A stretch of 64,000 nucleotides of DNA from Salsuginibacillus kocurii DSM 18087 (GCF_000377705.1 NZ_KB898625.1:361847-425846); one strand, 5' to 3'. Positions 54,110 through 63,623 are shown, counted from the first letter of the stretch. Notes: a model not told the origin generated them from the letters alone. Made by a program: numbers and translations.

Positions 54110-55717
54110 ATGTCAACGATTGAAAATCCGATTTTAACAGGGTTTAACCCAGACCCGAGTATCTGCCGGGTCGGGGAAGATTATTATATTGCTGTTTCCA
54201 CCTTTGAATGGTTTCCGGGTGTCGGAATCTATCATTCAAAGGATTTGAAAAACTGGAAGCTCGTCTCTAGGCCGCTGAACCGTCTTAGCCAGTTAAATAT
54301 GGCGGGGAACCCAGATTCGGGCGGGATTTGGGCGCCGCAATTATCATATGAAGATGGGCAATTCTGGTTGATTTATACAGATGTTAAAGTAACAGATGGC
54401 CGGTGGAAAGACTGCCATAATTATTTAGCAACGTGTGAAACGATTGCTGGCGAGTGGTCGGAACCCGTTTATTTAAACAGCTCAGGCTTTGATCCTTCCT
54501 TGTTTCATGATGATGATGGCAGGAAATATCTCGTGAACATGATGTGGGACCACCGCGTCGGGAACCATAATTTTTATGGCATCGTTCTGCAGGAATATGA
54601 TACGCAACAGCAAAAGCTGGTTGGCAAACCGGAACTCATTTTTAAAGGTACAGACATTAAGTTAACCGAGGCGCCTCACCTATATAAACTGAATGGCTAT
54701 TATTACTTGCTCACTGCAGAAGGCGGAACGCGCTTTGATCATGCTGTAACGGTCGCTCGTTCTACAACTTTACGCGGAGAGTATGAAGTTCATCCTGAGA
54801 ATCCGATACTTACGTCTTGGCCGTACCCACGTAATCCCCTTCAAAAAGCGGGGCACGCCTCCATTGTGCATACTCATACTAACGAGTGGTTCTTAGTTCA
54901 CTTAACCGGGAGGCCGCTTCCTCGCGAAGGTCAACCGGTGTTAGATCCGCGCGGGTTTTGCCCTTTGGGGAGAGAGACAGCAATTCAACGAGTGGAATGG
55001 AAAGCTGATTGGCCGTATGTTGTAGGCGGCCCGGAGCCTTCGTTAACAATTGAAGGACCGCAGCTGGCCGAAGTGAAAGTGGAGCCAGGTTACAATGAAA
55101 TGGAAACATTTAATGAGAATACGTTAAACATCCATTTTCAAACGTTGCGTATTCCGCTTGAAGAAGATACACTCTCGCTTACCGACCATCCTGGCTATCT
55201 GCGCTTATACGGAAAGGAATCGCTTACTTCCAAGTTTAAGCAGGCTTATGTAGCGAGGCGTTGGGAAGCTTTTACCTTTCAGGCAGAAACAAAAGTAACC
55301 TTTTACCCTGAAACTTTCCAGCAAGCAGCTGGACTAGTCAACTATTACAATACCGAAAACTGGACGGCTTTACAGGTCAGTTGGCATGAACAAAAAGGAA
55401 GAATTCTTGACCTGACTCAATGTGATAATTTTACATTTTCACAGCCACTAACCGGAAATGAAATTTCCATCCCAGAAGAAGTAGAAGGGGTATATCTACG
55501 CGTCGATGTAGAGACTGACCTTTACCGCTACTCTTATTCGTTTGATGGGGAGACGTGGACAGAGATACCGGTCGAATTTCATTCTTATAAGCTTTCAGAT
55601 GACTACATCCGAGGCGGCGGTTTCTTTACTGGAGCCTTTGTTGGCATGCAATGTCAGGATACGTCCGGTCAAAACGCGCACGCAGACTTTGCTTATTTTA
55701 AATACCAAGAAAAGTAA
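54110..55717 (+). CDS. xynB: Beta-xylosidase, glycoside hydrolase family 43
   Basis: A 535-aa intracellular enzyme without a signal peptide. The five-bladed propeller has catalytic D15 ([10 protein letters not shown]), D128 ([14 protein letters not shown]) and E187 ([10 protein letters not shown]). The C-terminal ~200 residues are a beta-sandwich ([39 protein letters not shown]). Length matches GH43_11. It cleaves xylobiose and longer oligomers imported by the ABC system to xylose for XylA. Confidence 0.95.
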   Translation: MSTIENPILTGFNPDPSICRVGEDYYIAVSTFEWFPGVGIYHSKDLKNWKLVSRPLNRLSQLNMAGNPDSGGIWAPQLSYEDGQFWLIYTDVKVTDGRWKDCHNYLATCETIAGEWSEPVYLNSSGFDPSLFHDDDGRKYLVNMMWDHRVGNHNFYGIVLQEYDTQQQKLVGKPELIFKGTDIKLTEAPHLYKLNGYYYLLTAEGGTRFDHAVTVARSTTLRGEYEVHPENPILTSWPYPRNPLQKAGHASIVHTHTNEWFLVHLTGRPLPREGQPVLDPRGFCPLGRETAIQRVEWKADWPYVVGGPEPSLTIEGPQLAEVKVEPGYNEMETFNENTLNIHFQTLRIPLEEDTLSLTDHPGYLRLYGKESLTSKFKQAYVARRWEAFTFQAETKVTFYPETFQQAAGLVNYYNTENWTALQVSWHEQKGRILDLTQCDNFTFSQPLTGNEISIPEEVEGVYLRVDVETDLYRYSYSFDGETWTEIPVEFHSYKLSDDYIRGGGFFTGAFVGMQCQDTSGQNAHADFAYFKYQEK

Positions 55718-55730
55718 TTGTAAGGTTGAG

Positions 55731-55880
55731 AAGTTTCGTTAGAGGAGGGTGTACCTAACGTGAGAATGCCCGAGGCGGCTGGAGGTTAAGTGATCCTGGT
55801 GAAGCCGCGCAGGGCGTTATCCGGAGGGGCACGGAAGGGGAGGCTTGATAGGCATCACAAGATTCCCCTCTTATAGAACT
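55731..55880. repeat. GC-rich intergenic repeat-like region
   Basis: A GC-rich, non-coding stretch with imperfect complementary segments (GCCGCGCAGGGCGTTATCC; GAGAATGCCCGAGGCGGCTG). It resembles interspersed palindromes of bacilli. Confidence 0.4.
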
Positions 55881-55887
55881 TCTTGCA

Positions 55888-55931
55888 AAAACCAGCCCCT
55901 TTCCCGTGCGCAGGAAGGGGTAGGTTTTTCG
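55888..55931 (+). terminator. Terminator of the xylosidase operon
   Basis: AAAACCAGCCCCTTTCC and GGAAGGGGTAGGTTTTT pair over a GC loop. Confidence 0.8.
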
Positions 55932-55984
55932 TTCACTTTGTAAATGGAGGAGGTCTTCTTCCTCTGGATTTAAAAGGCAAAAGG

Positions 55985-56022
55985 AAAGCCCTTGCGGAGC
56001 GAATGTACCCGCAAAGGCTTCT
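55985..56022 (-). terminator. Hairpin after the 58-aa hypothetical gene
   Basis: AAGCCCTTGCGG and CCGCAAAGGCTT pair; on the minus strand it is followed by TCCTTTTGCC. Confidence 0.6.
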
Positions 56023-56046
56023 GAAACAAGAAGGATAAATAAAGGA

Positions 56047-56223
56047 TTATAGCATTTTAATTGAAAAGTCTTTATATAATGCTTTAATTTGGGAATACGT
56101 GTTCATGGCTTTCTCTTTACTCTCAACAATGAGTTCCTCGTGTTTGCTGCCCCGTTCCGGACAAGCTACTTCATGTACATTCCCATCTTTGTCCATTGCT
56201 ACAATTCGATAACTATCTTTCAT
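56047..56223 (-). CDS. Small hypothetical protein, 58 aa
   Basis: ATG 56223 follows GGGGGG. The product (KDSYRIVAMDKDGNVHEVAC; STYSQIKALYKD-like tail) is soluble and unassigned; its first half looks like a small beta-hairpin. A TTG at 56238 is in frame but overlaps the ribosome site. Real because of start signal and following hairpin; function unknown. Confidence 0.55.
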   Translation of the reverse strand: MKDSYRIVAMDKDGNVHEVACPERGSKHEELIVESKEKAMNTYSQIKALYKDFSIKML

Positions 56224-56249
56224 CCATGATCCCCCCAAAAGTTGTTTTT

Positions 56250-56633
56250 TTAGTTACATGTACTGTAGGCACTAATCTGTTCTGCGATGTCATCAGGATC
56301 TAAACTGGAAGCTGACCACTTCTCACTTTTTTGGTCGTCTTCAAACACCATAATAGTAGGGTAAGAATCAACGTTGAATGCTTGTGATAATTCTGTATCA
56401 TTAGTTGAAATTAAGTGTATGATCTCCTGGTTATCTCGGCATTCCGAGGTGAATTCAAGTAGTACATCATAATACGGCTTTTCTTTTTCAATGAGTTGTT
56501 GATCCGAGAAAAATAAAATTGAAAGCTCCCCGCCTAGTTCATCAGGTAACACAGTGGTTTGAGAAGAGGTTGAACAACCGCCAGCTATGAGCAGAAACAA
56601 GGAAGTGAGTACGAGCATTTTTTTACGTTTCAT
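56250..56633 (-). CDS. Thioredoxin-fold-like lipoprotein lacking CxxC
   Basis: A 127-aa protein with a lipobox (FLLIAGGC), then a thioredoxin-like pattern (ELSILFFSDQQLIEKEKPYY; VDSYPTIMVFEDDQKSEKW with the cis-Pro). The usual CxxC is replaced by FSDQQL, so it is not a standard disulfide enzyme; single Cys residues remain (SECRD and the terminal TCN). Likely an extracytoplasmic binding or chaperone-like role. Confidence 0.65.
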   Translation of the reverse strand: MKRKKMLVLTSLFLLIAGGCSTSSQTTVLPDELGGELSILFFSDQQLIEKEKPYYDVLLEFTSECRDNQEIIHLISTNDTELSQAFNVDSYPTIMVFEDDQKSEKWSASSLDPDDIAEQISAYSTCN

Positions 56634-56992
56634 GTTCAACCCCGCTTCGTTCTATTGTGCCTCCAGACTGCGTTTAGATGACTTCAGTTCAAAGGCTGTT
56701 ACTATGTTACATTCCCCGTAATAAAGGTTTAAAACTTATTGTTTTACTATAAAAGAAAACAATATTTTAATAGTACAAAGGTAATTAGTTTTAGGCGCAA
56801 TCGTTTACAAACAAGCGATAGAAAGAGCGTCAATTTGCTGAGCACATGGACACTTTCTGTCTCCTGACGAGGGTGTGCTTCAGCTAGCTAGGAGTAGGTG
56901 GTATATTTATCGTGAGTATGGGCTTGGGACCATAGCTCTTGTATCACTTGAGCTCTTTATGGTTTCATATAAAAGTAAAGGAGGAGTGACAG
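56634..56992. other. Intergenic region
   Basis: Nothing supported except the ribosome site AAAGGAGGAG at its right end. Confidence 0.5.
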
Positions 56993-57373
56993 ATGCCTAG
57001 TGAACAAGACGGCGTAAAACAGTTTACCGTCGACGAATTAAAAGAAATTTACAACCGGGAGGAAGGCTCACCGGTACTAGTCGACATCCGTGAAAAAGAA
57101 GAGTATGAAGAAGGGCACATCCCCGGAGTGCCGCTTATTCCGATGACCCAAATTGAAGCACGCTTTGAGGAATTTGACCCGGAGCGCGAATATCTTTTCA
57201 TTTGCCGGAGTGGCCGCCGCAGTCATAATGTGTCCAAATACTTTAAAGCAAGAGGAATTGAACTTGCCCATAACTACGACGGCGGCATGCTTGAATGGGA
57301 TGGCCCCCTTGCCACCGGCTTAGAAAATGTACCTGAAGATGCGAAAGACCTCAGTGTGAAAAAAGGGGATTAG
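56993..57373 (+). CDS. Rhodanese-like sulfurtransferase
   Basis: A 126-aa single-domain rhodanese. VLVDIREKEEYEEGHIPGV, the active-site C71 in FICRSGRRSHNVSKYF and GGMLEWDGPLATG are typical (YtwF/PspE-like). It carries sulfane sulfur as a persulfide. A strong ribosome site precedes it and a terminator at 57413 follows. The sulfur context continues with YezD and siroheme genes. Confidence 0.92.
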   Translation: MPSEQDGVKQFTVDELKEIYNREEGSPVLVDIREKEEYEEGHIPGVPLIPMTQIEARFEEFDPEREYLFICRSGRRSHNVSKYFKARGIELAHNYDGGMLEWDGPLATGLENVPEDAKDLSVKKGD

Positions 57374-57412
57374 ACGTACTTTTCCAAGAGAGCGAAAAAC
57401 GGCGCCCCAATT

Positions 57413-57443
57413 AGCGATTCGGAAGCCCCGGATCGCTTTTTTG
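57413..57443 (+). terminator. Terminator after the rhodanese gene
   Basis: AGCGATTC and GGATCGCT stem followed by six T. Confidence 0.75.
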
Positions 57444-57464
57444 TGCCGCTATAAGATATTTGGC

Positions 57465-57653
57465 TTACGGGGCATCTACGTCGTCGATGACTCCCACTCT
57501 TCCGAATACAAGAAGTAACAGCAATATGGCGATCAATATACTCCACATTAAAGCATTTCCATCAATAGGATATTCCTCATAATAGGGAGGATAAGCTTTC
57601 TTCTTTCTGTTGTTTTTTTCGACGTTTGGGTTGGTGCGAAGACGAGAAGGCAT
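57465..57653 (-). CDS. Small single-helix membrane protein, 62 aa
   Basis: A basic N terminus (SRLRTNPNVEKNNRKKKAYP), then one membrane helix (LMWSILIAILLLLLVFG) and an acidic tail. The ribosome site AAAGGAGG lies within the end of the preceding gene (57657-57944), so the two are probably translated together. Unknown function. Confidence 0.6.
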   Translation of the reverse strand: MPSRLRTNPNVEKNNRKKKAYPPYYEEYPIDGNALMWSILIAILLLLLVFGRVGVIDDVDAP

Positions 57654-57656
57654 TCA

Positions 57657-57944
57657 CTAGTCCTCCTTTTTATTCTCTTCAAAGCGCTGAATCAGTTCAG
57701 CCACTGTCATATCTGGATTATCTTCCATAAATTTAGCAAGTGGTTCAATACCATTTTCATTATTTTCTGGAAAAGAGGGGAAGCCGCCGATTAGGTATAC
57801 GCCTACAAGAGGGTCCGTACGAAAAAGTTCAATGGAATATACATCCAGCTTTCCTGATAGAATGAGCGCCGCTGTAACAATCTCAAGGTGTTTTCCACTA
57901 AATAAATCATGAACCGAGACCGGATCTTTATAGTCTTTCCCCAT
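57657..57944 (-). CDS. Hypothetical protein, 95 aa
   Basis: ATG 57944 follows GGTGG; GTG 57956 is in frame. The product (PVSVHDLFSGKHLEIVTAAL, SIELFRTDPLVGVYLIGGFP, FMEDNPDMTVAELIQRFEEN) looks like a compact soluble protein; I do not recognise it. It is the first of a two-gene unit with the 62-aa membrane protein. Confidence 0.6.
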   Translation of the reverse strand: MGKDYKDPVSVHDLFSGKHLEIVTAALILSGKLDVYSIELFRTDPLVGVYLIGGFPSFPENNENGIEPLAKFMEDNPDMTVAELIQRFEENKKED

Positions 57945-58077
57945 AATTTCCACCACCTTTTCCTTGCTAGCCTATGCACCTTTTCTGAGAAATGTGCCAC
58001 AAAAGCCTAATACTTCATCGATCTGCCAAAAATGACGAGAAGGGAGCGGCGGTCTTTTATAAAAAACGAAGGGTCTA

Positions 58078-58106
58078 TTGACATTATGGTTTTTTCTGCA
58101 TAAAAT
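58078..58106 (+). promoter_or_regulatory. Promoter of the yezD-like gene
   Basis: TTGACA (58078-58083), 17 bp, TAAAAT (58101-58106). Confidence 0.8.
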
Positions 58107-58164
58107 GAACTTAACTTATAATCCATATAAAAATACTTGGTTATTAACGTAAGAGGTGTTCCGC

Positions 58165-58311
58165 ATGGGGGAGAAATCGGAAGAATTAGAACGTATTAAA
58201 GAGCGGCTAGCGGAACAGCTAGAAGGCTTGCAATACGGATCAATTACCATCACCGTGCAAGACGGGAAAGTCGTACAAATGGAACGGAGCGAGAAAGTTC
58301 GTTTTAAATGA
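58165..58311 (+). CDS. YezD/DUF2292 family small protein, 48 aa
   Basis: A short gene. ATG 58165 follows AAGAGGTG. The product reads EELERIKERLAEQLEGLQYG, SITITVQDGKVVQMERSEK and ends RFK, matching DUF2292 (YezD), a family often placed with sulfur-assimilation genes in Bacillales. The adjacent rhodanese and siroheme genes agree with a sulfur link. Its molecular role is unknown. It has its own promoter at 58078. Confidence 0.85.
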   Translation: MGEKSEELERIKERLAEQLEGLQYGSITITVQDGKVVQMERSEKVRFK

Positions 58312-58555
58312 GGAGAGCTCACCAATGAATGAAGGCGGCGCTTACACGGTACGTACTCAAAACGTCTTCTGTAAGGCCGCTTCTTATAGGCAAGAAAAAG
58401 GGTGAAGGTCGTACCAGGCTATAATGACTGAATATTCTTATAAAAAGAAACGTTTATACATAACGTTTCCGCGCGAGCAAGGAAAGGGGCGCGTTCCCAA
58501 CGCAGCAATGAATTGATCAGCAGCAAGCGATTAAACTTCAAAAGGAGAGAATGGG
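58312..58555. other. Intergenic region upstream of the siroheme operon
   Basis: A half copy of the dispersed motif (AAGAAACGTTTATACA near 58446) is seen. No further gene. Confidence 0.4.
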
Positions 58556-59614
58556 ATGAAACCTTGGTTAAAAGAAGTAGCACGTGGAGAGACGTTAGCG
58601 CGTCCGCTTACGTATCGTGAAAGCTATGAAGTGGCTGCTTCAATCGCCACTGGCGAAGCGACTGATGCGCAAATTGGTGCGTTTCTCGTTGCGAAACGCT
58701 TAAAAGGTGAAACGTGGGAAGAAATGCAAGGATTTGTGGATGCGTTTCGTGACTATGCAGCCTTGCTCTCTGCTGAACCGATGCGTACGTTCGATGCAGC
58801 GGGCCCATATGACGGCAGAAAGACCTTCGCTGCAACGATCCCGGTCTCTTTTTTACTAGCAGCTGCCGGTCATACAACCTATTTGCACGGCGGCCCGCCG
58901 CTGCCACCGAAATACGGAACTCCGCTTGAATCACTACTCAGCCGCCTCGGTGGCAAAATCACAGAGGGCATCATGCAAAAAGATGCACCTGTCACCTTTG
59001 TGAACAGTTCGGAGCGCCTGCAAGCGTTGGCCCGGCTCCACCACGTTCGTGAAGAAATTGGCGTGCGCTCGTTTCTCAATACAGTCGAAAAATTACTAGG
59101 ACTGTTACCGGCTCGTACACTTTTGTTTGGCGTCTTTCATAAGAAAGCGGCAGGGCCGATTATCGAGCTTGCCAAACGTCTGCCGTACGAAGAAGCGTTC
59201 ATCGTGCAAGGTGAGGAAGGGGCCGAAGACGTTCCTGTCCACCGCAAGCAAACGTTTATTTACCATGTAACTGCTAAACAGGATGTGGAGACTTTACAAG
59301 TAGAACCGGGCCATTACGGTTTTTCCTATCACCGTGATGATTTTCCACTGTATATGAAGGAAGCGGAGCACGTTGAACGGATCGAAACGATTTTAGAAGG
59401 CGATGCTGTCGAAGCTCAACTAGAGCCACTTCGAGATCAGGTACTCTTTAATACCGGGCTGAGGTTGTACTTAATCGGTGATGTGCCATCTGTAGGCGCC
59501 GGTATTGAAGTGGCTAAGATGTTATTAGAAAGTGGTTCGGGCGCGCGCCAGCTTGAGGACTGGCGCAATCACGATGCAGGCAGACAAGACCTACAACATG
59601 AGGTGAGTGTATGA
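58556..59614 (+). CDS. TrpD/YbiB-like glycosyl (phosphoribosyl) transferase family protein
   Basis: A 352-aa protein of the anthranilate phosphoribosyltransferase fold. RPLTYRESYEVAASIATGEA, IGAFLVAKRLKGETWEEMQG, TFDAAGPYDGRKTFAATIPV and the YLHGGPPLPPKYGTPLESLL stretch align with TrpD2-like proteins, but the canonical PRPP loop (GTGGD) is altered to AAGPYDG. In bacilli such TrpD-like genes sit in siroheme/nitrite operons, as here. It overlaps the next gene by ATGA. Not a tryptophan enzyme; exact role unknown. Confidence 0.78.
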   Translation: MKPWLKEVARGETLARPLTYRESYEVAASIATGEATDAQIGAFLVAKRLKGETWEEMQGFVDAFRDYAALLSAEPMRTFDAAGPYDGRKTFAATIPVSFLLAAAGHTTYLHGGPPLPPKYGTPLESLLSRLGGKITEGIMQKDAPVTFVNSSERLQALARLHHVREEIGVRSFLNTVEKLLGLLPARTLLFGVFHKKAAGPIIELAKRLPYEEAFIVQGEEGAEDVPVHRKQTFIYHVTAKQDVETLQVEPGHYGFSYHRDDFPLYMKEAEHVERIETILEGDAVEAQLEPLRDQVLFNTGLRLYLIGDVPSVGAGIEVAKMLLESGSGARQLEDWRNHDAGRQDLQHEVSV

Positions 59615-61077
59615 ACAAGGGAGAGGTTGCATTTGTCGGGGCAGGTCCGGGGGATGTGAAGCTGATTACTGTACGAGGGCAGGAGCTCTTACGCGCTGCT
59701 GACGTCGTCCTTTACGACCGGCTTGTCCATCCGCTATTGCTTGAAGAAACGCAGCCGGAGGCAGAACGAATTTATTGCGGCAAGCTGCCGGACCGTCATC
59801 ATTTACGACAAGAAACGATTCAAGAGATCTTAATTGAAAAAGCACAGCAAGGCAAGCGGGTGGTTCGACTGAAAGGCGGGGACCCCGGTGTGTTTGGTCG
59901 CGTCGGCGAAGAAACCTCGGCCCTAGATGAAGCCTCTATCTCCTATGAGGTTGTCCCCGGCATCACATCAGGGATTGCAGCCGCTACATATGCGGGTGTT
60001 CCGGTGACGCACCGCGACTACAGCACCAGTTTTACGGTGGTGACCGGCCACTCGAAAGAAGCGGCCGGCGTACCTGCTCCGGACTGGGCAGACCTTGCAG
60101 CCGGCAGTGAAACGATCGCTTTTTATATGGGTGTAAAAAACCTACCGACGATCAGCCGCGAACTGCTTAGCCATGGCAAACCAGCGGACACCCCTGTCCT
60201 GATCATTGAATGGGGAACCACCGGCCGCCAACGCACTGTGGAAGGAACCCTTGCTACGATTGTCGATACAGCGACAACTGCTTCAGTCCAAAATCCAGCT
60301 ATCACACTGGTGGGAGAGGTTTGTTCCCTTCGCAACGGAACGAGCTGGTACGAAGAAAAGCTCCATCTCGGTCGTGTTATCTGCTTTGTACCGAGCCGGG
60401 ACAGTGCTCGGACCGAGGAACTTTTACGACCCTTGCAAGAAGAAGGGGCCGAAGTGCTCAGCTTCCCACAGGAGGTGGCAGCCCCTCTCCCGGTCCCCTC
60501 TGGCTTTTGGGACCAGGTCTATGCCGCCAGCAGCCTTTCTTTTCTGGAAAAAGAAAGTGTGGTTCGCTTTTTCGACGAGATGAGAGCGGCGGGGCTGGAT
60601 GTACGCTCCCTGCCTGGACGAATTAGCGTTCCAGTTGGCGCGGAAGGGGTTTCAGATGCTCTTTATGCTCGTGGTATTACGAATATAGAAAATAGCAAGG
60701 AACGTTTTCGTTTAGATGAAGTGGTGGTTGGGAGTGAAGCGATTGAGACAGCAGCGGTGTTCTGGCGTTCACATGAATGGCGGCCAGATACACGCGGTCG
60801 TAATACACTGGACCGGCTCGTGCGTGAAGAATGGTTGAATACAGTCATTGTTGAAAGTCCTGAGGGCGCGTATCGCTTAAAGGAAGAAGTCGAAACGTTG
60901 CTTGGTCAATCGCTGGCTGTATTTTTGGCAGATAAAGACGTGCTAGCCCTGACGGAAGAAGCAGCAGACGTACTGGCGGAAGAAGGGGGCTATGCTGTAC
61001 TTGGCACAAGTGCAGAGATTTCCGGCCAGCTGCACAGCATGGCAAAGGTGCGCGAGAAAGCGATGGTGAGTGTCTGA
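59611..61077 (+). CDS. Uroporphyrinogen-III C-methyltransferase fused to HemD-like domain
   Basis: A 488-aa protein. Residues 1-245 are SUMT (CobA): VAFVGAGPGDVKLITVRGQE, YDRLVHPLLLEE, VVRLKGGDPGVFGRVGEE and VVPGITSGIAAATYAGVPVT. Residues ~250-488 have a HemD (uroporphyrinogen-III synthase)-like two-lobe pattern (RVICFVPSRDSARTEELLRP; DQVYAASSLSFLEKESVVRF), divergent from the authentic enzyme. SUMT makes precorrin-2, the siroheme precursor. It overlaps both neighbours by a few bases, so the three genes are coupled. Confidence 0.9.
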   Translation: MNKGEVAFVGAGPGDVKLITVRGQELLRAADVVLYDRLVHPLLLEETQPEAERIYCGKLPDRHHLRQETIQEILIEKAQQGKRVVRLKGGDPGVFGRVGEETSALDEASISYEVVPGITSGIAAATYAGVPVTHRDYSTSFTVVTGHSKEAAGVPAPDWADLAAGSETIAFYMGVKNLPTISRELLSHGKPADTPVLIIEWGTTGRQRTVEGTLATIVDTATTASVQNPAITLVGEVCSLRNGTSWYEEKLHLGRVICFVPSRDSARTEELLRPLQEEGAEVLSFPQEVAAPLPVPSGFWDQVYAASSLSFLEKESVVRFFDEMRAAGLDVRSLPGRISVPVGAEGVSDALYARGITNIENSKERFRLDEVVVGSEAIETAAVFWRSHEWRPDTRGRNTLDRLVREEWLNTVIVESPEGAYRLKEEVETLLGQSLAVFLADKDVLALTEEAADVLAEEGGYAVLGTSAEISGQLHSMAKVREKAMVSV

Positions 61078-61823
61078 TGGAAGCTGTTTTGTATATTGGT
61101 CATGGGACACGAGTGCCGGAAGGGAACGCCCAGCTTAAAGCATTTTGCGAAGAAGCAATGGATGCGGTGGACGTTCCAATTCAAGAAGTCTGCTATTTAG
61201 AGCTTGCCGATCCCGACATCGAAGCCGGCGTGCGGCGCGCGGTGGAGAGGGGAGCTACAGTGCTTCATGTCGTGCCTGTGCTTTTATTTAAAGCGGGTCA
61301 TGCCAAAGCAGACATTCCGGAAGAGTTGGCGCGCGTAAAGCAGCTTTACCCAGGGGTGATGTTTACCTACGGCGAGCCATTCGGGCTGCATGAAGCCATC
61401 TATCCGGTGCTTAAGCGGCGTCTGCAGGAAGCGGGCTGGCAGGAAGGAGAAGCGGCGGATGTGCTGTTTGTAGGCCGCGGGAGCAGCGACACGGAGGCGA
61501 TCGGTGAATTTTACGAGTTGTCAGCACGGTTAAAAGAAGAGCTCGGCCTGGAGCGGGTGGCACCGTGTTTTCTGGCTGCTGTTACGCCTGCCTACCGCCA
61601 AGGGCTGGAAGCGGAAGTTCACCGGACGAACAATCGCTCATTGTATGTATTGCCATACTTACTGTTTACCGGCCTATTAATGAAGGAAATGAAAGAAACG
61701 ATTGAAGAGGTGGCCGCAGAACGTGATGTTCAGCTCGCTCCTTACTTAGGCTTTGACCATGCCCTGACCGTCATTCTAAGAGAGCGGGTCGAAGCGCTGC
61801 GGGCATGCCTTCAGGTAGGGTGA
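61077..61823 (+). CDS. sirB: Sirohydrochlorin chelatase (SirB/CbiX family)
   Basis: A 248-aa protein with two CbiX-type halves. The first has AVLYIGHGTRVPEGNAQLKA and VVPVLLFKAGHAKADIPEEL, with the metal-binding His residues. The second half has VLFVGRGSSDTEAIGEFYEL and YVLPYLLFTGLLMKEM, where the usual His is replaced. It inserts iron (or cobalt) into sirohydrochlorin. The SUMT stop overlaps its ATG. No dehydrogenase (SirC) is encoded here. Confidence 0.88.
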   Translation: MEAVLYIGHGTRVPEGNAQLKAFCEEAMDAVDVPIQEVCYLELADPDIEAGVRRAVERGATVLHVVPVLLFKAGHAKADIPEELARVKQLYPGVMFTYGEPFGLHEAIYPVLKRRLQEAGWQEGEAADVLFVGRGSSDTEAIGEFYELSARLKEELGLERVAPCFLAAVTPAYRQGLEAEVHRTNNRSLYVLPYLLFTGLLMKEMKETIEEVAAERDVQLAPYLGFDHALTVILRERVEALRACLQVG

Positions 61824-61855
61824 CTCAGTCTAAAAAACTATATATAGTGTGGGGA

Positions 61856-61886
61856 AAGAGAGGTGGGGAGAGCCTCTCTTTTTTGC
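61856..61886 (+). terminator. Terminator after sirB
   Basis: AAAGAGAGG and CCTCTCTTT stem followed by TTT. Confidence 0.8.
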
Positions 61887-62005
61887 GCAGCAAATAACAC
61901 AGGGCAGCGGAGAGGGAATCGTTCATTTTTTACAGGGGGGCACACGTTTTCATACTTTCTGGAAGCTGATACACTAAGAATAAATCGATCATTAAGAGGT
62001 GGGTT

Positions 62006-62923
62006 ATGGAAACGATTCGATTAGGGAAAAGTCAAATGGAGGCACCACATCTTGCTTTAGGTTGCATGCGCATGGACGGCTTGTCCACAAAAGCAGCCGC
62101 GGGTATCATCAGCCAGGCAATGGATGCTGGCATCAACTTTTTTGACCACGCCGACATATACGGAGGCGGCGCTTCGGAGGAAATTTTCGCCGAAGCGGTG
62201 AAAGAGAGCGGAGCCAAGCGCGAAGAGATGACGCTGCAGACCAAGTGTGGCATCCGCGACGGCTACTTCGATTTTTCGAAAGAACATATTTTGAACTCCG
62301 TGGAAGGAAGCCTGCAACGCTTAAACACTGATTACATAGACATCCTGCTTCTCCACCGCCCGGACACGCTGATGGAGCCTGAGGAAGTAGCTGATGCGTT
62401 TACCCGTTTAAAAGAAAGCGGCAAAGTCCGCCACTTCGGGGTGAGCAACCACAACCCGATGCAGGTCGAATTGCTGAAAAAGTACGTCGATCAGGAACTG
62501 ATTGTCAATCAGCTGCAGTTTGGCATCATGCATACCGTCATGCTTGACGCAGGCTTGAACGTAAATATGCAGCATGAGCCAGCTGTGAATCGGGACGACA
62601 GTGTGCTCGAATACTCACGCTTAAATGAGATGACCATCCAGGCCTGGTCGCCGTTCCAGCATGAAAAGACAAAAGAAGTCTTTGTCGGCAATGACAAGTT
62701 TCCCGAGTTGAATGCTAAATTGAGCGAGCTTGCAGAGACATACGGTGTCAACGAATCCGCCATCGCCACCGCCTGGATCCTGCGCCACCCGGCTAAGATG
62801 CAGGCGGTCGTCGGCACGATGAACACGGAGCGGCTGAAAGCCATCGCCGAAGCATCTGGAGTGGCGCTCAGCCGCGAAGAATGGTACGCCGTCTACCGCG
62901 CAGCGGGGAACGTGCTGCCATGA
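62006..62923 (+). CDS. Aldo/keto reductase, YdhF type
   Basis: A 305-aa TIM-barrel NADPH oxidoreductase. INFFDHADIYGGGASEEIF gives catalytic Asp and Tyr, LQTKCGI the Lys, DILLLHRPDTLMEPEEVADA the His, and QAWSPFQ and AIATAWILRHPAKMQAVVG complete the family. Substrate unknown. ATG 62006 follows AAGAGGTGGG. Single gene before the rRNA operon. Confidence 0.92.
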   Translation: METIRLGKSQMEAPHLALGCMRMDGLSTKAAAGIISQAMDAGINFFDHADIYGGGASEEIFAEAVKESGAKREEMTLQTKCGIRDGYFDFSKEHILNSVEGSLQRLNTDYIDILLLHRPDTLMEPEEVADAFTRLKESGKVRHFGVSNHNPMQVELLKKYVDQELIVNQLQFGIMHTVMLDAGLNVNMQHEPAVNRDDSVLEYSRLNEMTIQAWSPFQHEKTKEVFVGNDKFPELNAKLSELAETYGVNESAIATAWILRHPAKMQAVVGTMNTERLKAIAEASGVALSREEWYAVYRAAGNVLP

Positions 62924-63279
62924 GGTGGAGTGGTTACTTCACCTTTTTTCTATAGTAAAACTTAGTGGCTTATCTTATTATTCCTGCGTTCGAGGGAAGT
63001 GTTTAGATCAAGCCCAGTGCAACAGCGTCTTGGCAAAATGAAAACGTGCAGCAGCTTCCGATCATGGATTGCTGCACGAATAGAAGGTAATGAATAATTA
63101 GAGGGATCAAACGAAAGCTAAAATAATTGAACATGTAGAAGGGGCGTTTTCATTTAATACGTATAGAAAGTCCTGTTCATTGCCTCCTCTTAAAGCTTCC
63201 TTACGTTGAAGAATTCGAACAGGTTTGTTGCGGTACTAAGTCCTTGCTTGGCAAGTGAAAACTAAAGAAATAAAATCTA
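62924..63279. other. Intergenic region upstream of the rRNA promoters
   Basis: A hairpin GTGCAGCA/TGCTGCAC (63046-63077) without a U-run is the only structure noticed. Confidence 0.4.
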
Positions 63280-63308
63280 TTGACTTCAATCTTTGTTGTT
63301 GGTATGAT
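63280..63308 (+). promoter_or_regulatory. rRNA operon promoter P1
   Basis: TTGACT (63280-63285), 17 bp, TATGAT (63303-63308). AGTCCTTGCTTGGC sits ~40 bp upstream of -35. Confidence 0.85.
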
Positions 63309-63495
63309 AAATTCCCTTGCTTAGGGCAGGGCAGTTACTTTGAATCTATTTGAGAGAAAAAAGAAATTCTTTAATTGATAGCTTCTTTTTTTCATTTAAA
63401 TTAATATCGGGTAAGTTATTGACTTCACTGATTTTACTTGGTAAAGTAGTAAGTCCTTGCTTGTTGAAAGGGAGCAAAAAAACGACAAAAATCTA

Positions 63496-63524
63496 TTGAC
63501 TTTAATAGAGGATGTTGGTACAAT
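63496..63524 (+). promoter_or_regulatory. rRNA operon promoter P2
   Basis: TTGACT (63496-63501), 17 bp, TACAAT (63519-63524). The same AAGTCCTTGCTTG block lies upstream, so P1 and P2 derive from a duplication. Confidence 0.85.
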
Positions 63525-63623
63525 AAACTTCCTTGCTTGATAACAAGGTGCAACACCGACTCATTGATTGTAGGAAGTTGTCATTTTCGACAAACGTTCC
63601 TGCAAAGAACAACAAAAAAGTTG

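Noticed and set aside
63016..63036. Another iteron unit (GTGCAACAGCG...TTGGCA)
   Set aside because: Words occur once with different spacing, far from the array; likely chance.
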